A DNA stretch of 20,767 bases, from assembly GCA_910592205.1 (NCBI GenBank), contig CAJVPJ010000616.1, positions 1-20,767 on the forward strand, given 5' to 3'. The position numbers and the translations under genes are program-made. The DNA is from Paraglomus occultum (lineage: Eukaryota > Glomeromycota > Glomeromycetes > Paraglomerales > Paraglomeraceae). The notes below the pieces were generated by a model. It was not told the DNA's origin and did no database searches. It saw only the letters and a list, made by a program, of their open reading frames with translations. Each line of letters starts with the position of its first letter. The first letter of the stretch is position 1. Shown in pieces: positions 13,076 through 20,767 of the stretch.

Positions 13076-14573
13076 AATAGGCAGAGAAATGTGAAGAAAT
13101 CGATATATTTGGAGTTCTAATAACGATAGAATAGACCAATCGAAAATTAGTGTCGCATGGTTACTAATGTGGCCAAAATTTCTGACAGTACTTAATATTG
13201 CCTAATGCGGGTAAAATTCTGACATTTCAGTTATAAAAGGACCGCGTAGGCGATAGCAAAACGACATCTTCAGATCTTGAGATCACTCTTCAGCTGGAAA
13301 ACTTCATAATCCTTGCAATAGAATAATTCTTTATATTCTAATAAACCGTGATTAAAACAAACATATTTATTCTTTCGTGTTAAATAATTCTGATATTAGA
13401 TCCAACGCCGGTGTAGTCTCAGAACTATTTGAGATACAAAATGTATTCTCCGATCGGCGTTCCTTCAGGTTATACTCGCCCTTAACCTCGAAGCGGTCTT
13501 TCGGATCAGAATTATTATTTATCTTTTGCGCAAGTTTAGTAGTTTAGGTTCCCAACACGATAGAATATTAGTTTAATCCCGCTAATATAAATCGACGTGA
13601 ATCTCGAGGATAAATAATAATTCAGGAGAACGTATACAAGAACGATAATTAGGTTGTGAGTATAAATCGCAGTTTAAGCGTCACTAACTGTTGAAATTAG
13701 ATTTAATTCAGTAGGAATTATCGAAAGGTTTCGCCTGAAAAAGAGTTAAATCTCAAAGTCAGTATTCCGCCGCTCTCCCAGGAATATTGGCTCGACAACA
13801 TTTTCAAACAAGTTAAGTGATGTACTATATATAAAGATGGCTATTCACTTGTCTATAGTTATTATACGGCCGTGGCGCTGTGGCGTGTGGCGGGATAAAG
13901 TCGCACACAACTCCGAGGTTTTGCAATTGATAATAATATTTCATCGCGAAGATTCCCATGTACGTTTTTGGTTAAAATATTTCTGAACGGAAAGTATGTA
14001 TTGCTTGATATTCCACCAAATATTCTATGAAGACAACTTGCCAGCTTAGTTGAAGGCACGCACCGCCTTTTTCCGGGACTGTATTTAACCATTCCGACAA
14101 CATTTGACGCTAAGATTAGGGAAGATTGTTGATGCTCTGTGACGATGGCTACTGCGGCAGATCCTGCTGAAACATCTCAGTCAGAGTGACTTGGCGCTGG
14201 GACCTACCGCGCTCGAAATATTTGTTATCGTTGATGACCGGTTTCTGTAGGAGAAAGTATAATAAATAAAATCGATTGGACTAGTAGTACAAGATGTCAG
14301 AGAGAGAGCAAGCAATGATTATCATGCAATCGTATAACCACGTGCAACGGATACAAATTCTCGCAATAGTAAATTAGTATAAAGTTATCGAAGTTTCATC
14401 AGAAACTTTTTTTTTGATTGAACAAAAGGAAAAAAATTTTTTTTTTTTAAATTAGACGAATGGACAAATAAACACCACGGCTTTCATTCTCTTTTTTCTA
14501 TTATTTCACTGTTCTCTTATTTCTCCTTCGACACACTAAGTAACTGGTCGTGAATCTTATTCACCTGGTGAAT
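13076..14573. other. Intergenic region upstream of the PRPP synthetase gene
   Basis: No gene can be supported. A minus-strand open frame (13862-14092) has no recognisable features. A TATA-like tatataaag near 13827-13836 precedes a local GC-rich patch (ggccgtggcgctgtggcg, about 13867-13884), but no coding frame follows. Long A and T runs occur around 14407-14450. The 5' flank of the PRPP synthetase gene presumably holds its promoter near the right end. Confidence 0.5.
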
Positions 14574-16118
14574 ATGAATTCAATAAAGATATTTGCAGGT
14601 AACTCGCATATTGAGTTAGCCAAGATGGTAGCCCGGTATGTGTTCGGTAAGATACGATGCTTAGTATAAAGAGGCCACAATAGTTGTGAGAGTATGTCGA
14701 CTAGTTTTAAAGGTGTCCAGTGGGCGATAGGAGGCAAACATGAAAACCGAAGAGACACTGAGGGCAGTGGTATTTTAACAACTATGTTTAATTACAGTAA
14801 TTGCGTTTCGAACAATTTTCGTGTATCTACTTAGTCTATTTATATCATAATTTATTTCTTTTAACACTAGTTTCATATGCAACCCATAACTACGAAGAAA
14901 GGAAACGCACATATATCACTTCAATTTTGTCATTTTTGTTCTCACTCTTCATTCTACTTCCATCATCCCATCAACACTACTTTTCCTCTCTTTCGGTAAA
15001 ATCACTTCCCTCCTACACCCCAATTCAGTCGGATCGGAATCGATTTAGCAAAAGTTATTGTGCTAAAATACACCAACCAAGAAACTTCAGTGACAATTGG
15101 GGAGTCTGTACGTGACGAAGATGTCTTCATCATTCAATCTGGCTGTGGCGAAATCAATGACAATCTTATGGAACTCCTCATCATGATTAACGCATGCAAA
15201 ACAGCTTCGGCAAGAAGAATAACAGCAGTGATTCCATGTTTTCCGTACGCTCGGCAGGATAAAAAGGATAAATCACGGGCACCAATTACGGCGAAATTGG
15301 TAGCTAATATGTTGATAGTAGCTGGAGCTAACCATGTGATCACAGTTGATTTACATGCAAGTCAGATTCAGGGATTTTTTAACGTTCCGGTAGACAATTT
15401 GTACTGCGAGCCATCGATGTTGAAATATATTAGGACGAAGATACCGAATTGGACCAATGCAATTATTGTGTCACCTGACGCCGGTGGAGCTAAGAGGTTG
15501 GTTTATGATGTTGTTTTTTGCTGTTAATTCCGTGTATATCCCATAACGATATTCTTGCATTCATTCTTCTTTAACTCATTCTATCTATATTCTTCACTTA
15601 CGTTAGAGCAACCTCAATCGCCGACAGACTTAACCTCGACTTCGCTCTTATTCACAAAGAACGCAAACGCGCCAACGAAGTCTCCCGTATGGTTCTTGTA
15701 GGCGATGTTCGAGGAAAAGTTGCTATTGTCGTTGATGACATGGCTGATACGTGTGGAACGCTATCTATGGCAGCGAAAACATTGAAGGAGAATGGTGCCA
15801 CTAAAGTATATGCTATAGTTGCACACGGTATTTTATCAGGGAAGGCTATAGATGTTATTAATAATTCGGTATTGGAAAAACTGGTGGTGACAAATACAAT
15901 ACCACACGAGGATAAAAAGGCTATCTGCAAGAAAATTGATACTATAGATATTTCACCTACTTTGGCAGAAGGTAAGATTGAGAACTGATCAGTGATAGCA
16001 TTGATTCTCGTTTGACTTCCTAATCGTTTTTCTGTGCCGCTGATCGGTAATAATAGCTATACGGCGAACTCACAATGGCGAATCAGTCTCCTTCCTATTC
16101 TCTCATGCACCTGAATAA
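14574..16118 (+). CDS. Ribose-phosphate pyrophosphokinase (PRPP synthetase)
   Basis: Four exons join in frame: 14574-14635, 15029-15496, 15607-15971 and 16057-16118. They encode 318 aa, the same length as human PRPS1. The short first exon supplies [20 protein letters not shown], followed by [20 protein letters not shown]. Landmarks include [14 protein letters not shown], the ATP-loop region [16 protein letters not shown], the [11 protein letters not shown] segment, H193-K194, and the PRPP-binding loop [11 protein letters not shown] at 218-228. The last exon gives [20 protein letters not shown] and ends the protein as expected. The enzyme makes 5-phosphoribosyl 1-pyrophosphate from ribose 5-phosphate and ATP, feeding purine, pyrimidine, histidine, tryptophan and NAD synthesis in the cytosol. 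Introns are 393, 110 and 85 nt. The first is much longer than others in the window and pyrimidine-rich at its 3' end. An unspliced reading of exon 3 would stop early at 15988. Confidence 0.96.
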
Positions 16119-17524
16119 TCAGTTGCAAGAATAACATCAACGTTGGGCGGACGGTTTTCCTACTATTTTTCTTATTACACTTAATTTCTAGTCTTATTAG
16201 AACTTTATTAACACACCCAAAAGTATATGATAAGCATTTGCATGACATCTTATTTCTAGATATTTGGTTCTTCTGATCATTGCGATGTAAATTATCACGT
16301 CAGCAAGGCAGGAAGATAAAATGACAAACTAATACCATAAATTACTTGCGTGATGTGTCCCCTTCCGATAGACGTTGATCGTATAACTCAACATACTCGA
16401 TCATATAAGTAATTCTCCACTAGCATATCAATCTCGACAATGTTACGCTTGTAATATATTTTGTTCGATCGTTAAAGACTAAGAAGGTTTCTCCCATTTA
16501 AAGTAATCCTTATTGGTTTTAATCCCATGATTGCCCGTAGCGAATCTGAACCAAAAGCGACTTCAAATAAAAGATATCCTTGTAAAAGTGTATATAATAG
16601 TTGTAAAAAATGAATTTGTTCGCTCACACATTAATATCACATATTCTCAGAACGGGTCAAATAATTGTTAGTATTTTACAATAAATTCAATGAATTGTTA
16701 GTTATAAGCTGCTCGGAGTACATTCAGGTTGGGGCGAAAACTTGTTTGGAACAATTTTCTTAATCACACAAAATTAGGATTACTTGTGTGCTGTATAAAT
16801 TCCTCAAAAGTGCGGCATGGCATGCAATACAACACAATGTAAAGAAACTGGTTTTTTTCCACAATCTGCAATGGTTAAGTGTGGTTAATAAGCAAACAAG
16901 GCAATTGGAATAATTCTGGTTTATTAATGGAAAGGATCCGATGTTAGTCTTGCTCTAATGGCAAAATACACTCAACGAAGAAAAGCTTAATTAATTGAAC
17001 GGCAGATTTTGTCGATTGAGTCCCCCCCCCCCCCAAAATATATGTATCAGACCAGTTATCGGGAAGTATGGCAACTATAATCAACTAATTGTGTAATACA
17101 ATGATACGCATCATCAGAATTAGAAACGAGATTCCGTTAAAGACTCTTGGTAATTGACAAGGATTTTATTATAAAATGCTTTGATAACTTGAGGCATGAA
17201 AATAAGTATACAATAATTAACTAATAGACATGAAACTATACAGAGACTTGCAATCGGATTGATTAAAGCAGTCAGTGGAGGGTAAACAACCTGTAGATTA
17301 TTCGAATTAAGTTGGGCAAGAATTTCTTACGTTGTAAAGAGGTTGCCAATATCGCATTGAGCTAAGCCTGACTTTTTGATTGTGGGGGTACGGGCAGACG
17401 GCATTTGACCATTGCATTGCCTTTGATATTGATGCTGAATTTCAGGCTGCATTTCATAAATTTAAGACCAATTCTTCTAACAATACCAAGCGGACCAAGT
17501 CAACGTTTATGGGGGTTTTGCATT
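16119..17524. other. Intergenic region right of the PRPP synthetase gene
   Basis: No open frame here looks coding. A run of 13 consecutive C residues lies at 17022-17034. A sequence reading caggttggggcgaaaac near 16725-16741 resembles the terminus of some DNA transposons, but no opposite end was seen. Confidence 0.5.
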
Positions 17525-17721
17525 TACCGTAAAGTCTCATGAATAAGGGCCCCCCTTCATCATATAAGGGGGCTCTTATTCATGGGTTGGTTGTAGATCA
17601 TTTTGCATTGTTTTTAAGCCACCCATCGTCACGTAACAGTTGCCCGCGTTATTTTCGTTTATTACTATTACATAATCACGAGGTGCATATAGTGGGCTCT
17701 TATTCATGAGAGTTTACGGTA
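17525..17721. mobile_element. 197 bp MITE with TA target duplication and 28 bp terminal inverted repeats
   Basis: The left end (17525-17552) and the reverse complement of the right end (17694-17721) match at 26 of 28 positions. Both start TACCGTAAA and continue with CTCATGAATAAG. The outermost TA on each side fits a TA target-site duplication, as used by Tc1/mariner-superfamily elements. Inside the left part, 17538-17557 pairs with 17566-17584 (catgaataa arms) to form a separate strong hairpin, so the same motif occurs three times. There is no coding capacity, so the element is non-autonomous and would need a transposase from elsewhere. Confidence 0.85.
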
Positions 17722-18790
17722 TGTAGGGTTTCCCTATTAAGAAAAACATTTTAATTTACCGTTACAGATTTTCCTTTATTAATCATAACTCTACGGGAAA
17801 AGTTTGACTATAAATATCCTTAATTGTTAACTGTTTCATCGAATTTACCCTTTTTCGCGAATTTCCAAACTACTAACAGCTTTTAACTAGCTCTTGTTGA
17901 ATTAGAAAGATGTCTTTACGTTTTGGCTAATATTTTCAACATATCTACATTAAGCACTGAAATAATAGTAAATAATAATGCCCTCTTTCTAATTGATTAC
18001 AGGTTTTGTATCACCGGCACATTGTGTTGATTATTTCCGCGACTACGATACTCACGTGAGTTGCACTTAATATTAATTAAAGAAATAGTGGGCATTTATG
18101 GGTTGCATGGAGATGTCACAGTGTATTAATATAGCCGAATAATCTCAAAAGTATGGTTATGAAGTGCGCGTTTGTTATTTTTCGCTTACTGTCAAGAAAA
18201 AGTAACGCTCAGCATTTCTGAAAGACATTGGTTATTCGCGTCAATAGTTCGTCTAATTACAATGACAATTAGTGATAATGAGTGTACCTGACAATATTGA
18301 TACCCGTAACGATTGTTAGGATTGAATTGTCTTTAAATTCAGTCAAACGGAGTGTGGTTTCGTGAGCTCATCGTTTCAAATTTGTTAGGTCACGAGCTTG
18401 GGCATTTTTACAAAATTGAGCAGGAAAAGTTAAAACGTGACTATGGTTTGAGAGAAAGAAGCAATTGGATATACGGGATAGTTTAACTATCAGATTGCCA
18501 TGCAAGGCTAGGCTAAGCAACCGCGATAAAGTCTTAAATGGCTTTTTCTGGGCAATAAATTTAAAGAATGGCGAAGTTAAAGTCCTTACTAAGTGAAAAT
18601 TTTATTGAACCGTTATAACTTTTGATATTCAGAGGTAATAAACTACAACGTATTTATAGTAGATGCATACAAATAGAAAAGGGATTGTAAAATAGAATTG
18701 GTGAAAAAATTACCGTTTCGTAAATGGTCTTTAAAATCGAGATTTTAGAATTCTGATCTATTACCAAAAAAATTTTTTTTACATATTATT
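17722..18790. other. Gene-free DNA between the MITE and the pogo-like fragment
   Basis: The stretch is AT-rich with stops in all frames. I see no gene, RNA gene or clear repeat in it. Confidence 0.5.
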
Positions 18791-19129
18791 TTAGCATCCT
18801 TTATTCCGACCGCCCTGATTTTTATTCCTTTCTGCTAATCTTTGTTCTCGTATAACTTTCTTTGAGCTGCTGCTTCTTTTTTGTTTTATTTCTTCACTTT
18901 TCTGCTCCGCTTTTTCGTTCTCTTTCTTCATGTTTGCTAAGAACGTTTGTTGCACTTGGACGATTTAGATGGCCACCACTTTAAAAACACGTCGGAGAGT
19001 AGATTCTGCAAGCCCAAAATCTTGCGCTATGCTATTTAAACTTGGGCGTTTGGTGCCAGCAGGATAATTTTCCAATTTTTCAAGTGCAGCACGGATAATC
19101 TCATGTCGCTTAATATAAGCAGCTTCCAT
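18791..19129 (-). pseudogene. Truncated pogo-like (psq-type HTH) transposase fragment
   Basis: From the ATG at 19129, the minus strand encodes 54 aa, including IKRHEIIRAALEKLENYP, then RPSLNSIAQDFGLAESTLRRVFK. This is a helix-turn-helix of the psq/CENP-B kind found at the N-terminus of pogo-family transposases. A shift of frame after VFK restores GHLNRPSATNVLSKHEERER, the expected continuation. A further frame change then gives a Lys/Arg-rich tail ending RLAERNKNQGGRNKGC at 18793. The DDE catalytic domain that should lie between is absent, so the start and end appear joined by an internal deletion. Alternatively it may be a domesticated or unrelated psq-HTH protein broken by frameshifts. Confidence 0.6.
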
Positions 19130-19180
19130 GATAGTGACAAGTTATTATGTTTTAATGTAAAATCACAAAATAAAACAGAT

Positions 19181-19236
19181 GCGCGACAAGCAATGCAGCA
19201 CCATGGTAAATTTATTTCGCGTCTATTTTGTCGCGC
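19181..19236. repeat. Inverted repeat gcgcgacaa / ttgtcgcgc
   Basis: Perfect 9-nt arms (19181-19189 and 19228-19236) lie about 50-105 bp upstream of the pogo-like fragment's start, on its 5' side. The position suggests a subterminal or promoter element of the transposon, which is an inference. Confidence 0.45.
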
Positions 19237-20090
19237 GGAGGACATACCAATCGAGCTAGCGTTTGTACAATGTATGTAGATATAATAAAAATGTCATAGA
19301 TTAAACGAATAAAAACACATAATGCACGTAATGTACATGCAATCATCATGTAACATAATTAAAAAATGCCCTCACTTTAATAAAGTATGATTGTGATGAC
19401 TATAAATCTTCTTGGTTTTGATCCTAATTCGATTCCATTATAATAATTCTGTAATTCGCCAAATTACCCCTATTCGCCACATTACCCCCTCTACCTTAGC
19501 TGCATGGCAGAATTGAGGGGATATTTTTATGCATGTATAGTTTTACTAAGAATTTAATAAACATGTCTACACAGTTTCATCCAAGTTCTTGAAGAAAGAC
19601 TGTGATTATTTCTGCAGAAAATGATTTTTAGAATTTATGACTGTCACTTGTGTGAACAGCCAATTTTGCTGTTTGTTACGGAATTACTTAATTGGTCAAA
19701 CTTCCACCCCGAGTATTTGGATCGGGTAACAAGTTAGTGAAACACATGTATTTTATGACTCATTGTATAACTTAAATTCGCGAACACCAACTTAGTCACT
19801 TGATCATAAATAGTGATAATTCGCGAATAGACGTCTGAGAGGAAAATGGAATACAGGAGTGACGAGTTCGAATAGTGATATGAATTTCATTATATAAACA
19901 ACTCTGCCTCCAGGCAGAAAAAGTTAAGTTTGTTACTGCTGAAGGGTAAAACTGAAAGCGGAACTACTTCCCTAGGGTGGCTTCATCTCTTGTAATAAAA
20001 TATTATGTTCGTTATTTATTATTGGAATTATTGAAATTATTATCGATCGTATTATTGTTATCATTGTCTTTGTTCTTTATTTCCGATACC
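19237..20090. other. Gene-free AT-rich DNA
   Basis: No coding frame, RNA gene or strong repeat is seen. A local doublet (ttcgccaaattacccctattcgccacattacccc) near 19456-19488 is a short imperfect direct repeat. Confidence 0.45.
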
Positions 20091-20313
20091 GATACTTTGA
20101 TGTAAAGATAAACCCAAGTGACTAATAAGCAAGTTGCCTTAGTATTAGGCGTAATCTCTTGTCGACTAATAAGCTGGGCATGGGAAGTATTCAGTTATCA
20201 TTATTATACTCTAATTGATACTTTGATGTAAGCTCTTCTGCCGATTGATAAGCAAGTTGCCTTAGGCGTAAACTCTTGACGACTAACAAGGGAAGCACGA
20301 GAAGTGTTCAGTT
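20091..20313 (+). repeat. Two-copy degenerate direct repeat, about 100 bp units
   Basis: Copy 1 (20091-about 20196) and copy 2 (20217-about 20313) share, in the same order, gatactttgatgtaa, gataagcaagttgccttag (ctaataag in copy 1), ggcgtaa-ctcttg-cgacta and gaagt-ttcagtt. Small indels and substitutions separate them. The copies are 20 bp apart. Two copies and this much divergence suggest an old tandem duplication. Confidence 0.75.
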
Positions 20314-20416
20314 TGGAAAGACTGCGATTACATATATGGTAAAAAATATATAAAGGAAGCAGAATCAAAATTCTGTTCACCCAAGTGCGACGAGTAATAT
20401 ATCAAATATTTATCCG

Positions 20417-20622
20417 TGTGGCGTGATGTGATATGGTGTGATAAAATTCTATGACGACATTGAATGTTCTGCCACAATGATAAGGCAACGATGATCTATG
20501 TGGCGTGAAGAATTCCTTGGATAGTGATCAAAATTTGCCGGCAAATAGTATATTCGATAATAATCCTCTCAATTGTGGCGTAATAGTAATGTCATCAGTC
20601 ACACTAGTACATTGTGGCGTGA
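20417..20622 (+). repeat. Four dispersed copies of TGTGGCGTGA/TGTGGCGTAA
   Basis: The 10-mer occurs at 20417, 20499, 20574 (ending TAA) and 20613, with start-to-start spacings of 82, 75 and 39. A partial inverted copy (gccacaatga) starts at 20471. The surrounding DNA is AT-rich, so this many copies of a GC-rich word in 206 bp is unlikely by chance. Its function is unknown. Confidence 0.6.
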
Positions 20623-20703
20623 GATAAAAAATTAGTGTAACATTGATTTGATGAAGATTTTCTCCAAGCCAGTTATAATCTTAGCTATAAAAAGTGACCT
20701 TCG

Positions 20704-20767
20704 TTATAAGAAATTTCTGGTCATAAAGAATATTTTCTCTCTGGTCCCGTAGAAATCGTTATAACCA
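20704..20767. repeat. Inverted TTATAACGA-type motifs at the window edge, possible transposon end
   Basis: A left arm (cgttataagaaatttctggtc, about 20705-20725) is imperfectly inverted relative to a right arm (ggtcccgtagaaatcgttata, about 20743-20763). The same motif vocabulary appears at 20-59 and 691-730. It may be the subterminal region of a pogo/Tigger-like element that continues beyond the window. Confidence 0.4.

Noticed and set aside
15972-15988. PRPP synthetase ending at 15988 by read-through of exon 3
   Set aside because: A strong donor (gtaaga) at 15972 and a conserved final exon at 16057-16118 restore the family's normal C-terminus and 318-residue length.
16725-16741. caggttggggcgaaaac as a DNA-transposon terminus
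   Set aside because: No inverted partner was found within the window, so similarity to a terminal repeat is only an impression.
20091-20622. CRISPR-like array
   Set aside because: The repeats are degenerate, unevenly spaced and lie in a eukaryotic genome with no cas genes.

Overview
This window is eukaryotic nuclear DNA from an early-diverging filamentous fungus. The most likely source is an arbuscular mycorrhizal fungus (Glomeromycotina) or a close Mucoromycota relative. The clues are an AT-rich, gene-sparse layout, many short GT-AG introns (mostly 60-82 nt), an F-box protein of the type that is hugely expanded in Glomeromycotina, and intergenic DNA littered with decayed DNA-transposon pieces. 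The species cannot be fixed from the sequence alone.

Five protein-coding genes can be reconstructed in full. From left to right they are: (1) a 9-exon PRP4-family spliceosomal kinase (+, 1681-4695, 823 aa); (2) an intronless bifunctional siroheme synthase joining a precorrin-2 dehydrogenase/ferrochelatase domain to a uroporphyrinogen-III methyltransferase domain (+, 6460-7956, 498 aa); (3) a 13-exon SMU1 WD40 splicing factor (-, 10484-8051, 518 aa); (4) an intronless F-box protein (+, 10608-12098, 496 aa); and (5) a 4-exon ribose-phosphate pyrophosphokinase (+, 14574-16118, 318 aa). Every splice junction proposed keeps the reading frame and gives a product close to the family's usual length.

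The siroheme synthase and SMU1 genes converge with 94 bp between their stop codons. SMU1 and the F-box gene diverge from a 123 bp spacer. PRP4K and SMU1 both act in spliceosome B-complex activation, and their presence fits a genome that relies heavily on introns. I read their proximity as chance. The five genes do not form a pathway cluster.

The rest is mostly intergenic. 1-1680 and 4696-6459 hold no convincing gene. 12410-12932 (-) is a frameshifted Tc1/mariner-type transposase relic, and an unusually GC-rich orphan coding-like segment (12949-13075) lies right beside it. The right-hand 4.6 kb is repeat territory: a 197 bp MITE with near-perfect 28 bp inverted ends, a pogo-like helix-turn-helix fragment lacking its catalytic domain, a degenerate direct repeat of about 100 bp, and a dispersed 10-mer family. 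Short motifs resembling the subterminal repeats of pogo/Tigger elements occur at both window ends. I found no CRISPR array, tRNA, rRNA, or obviously new multi-gene system.
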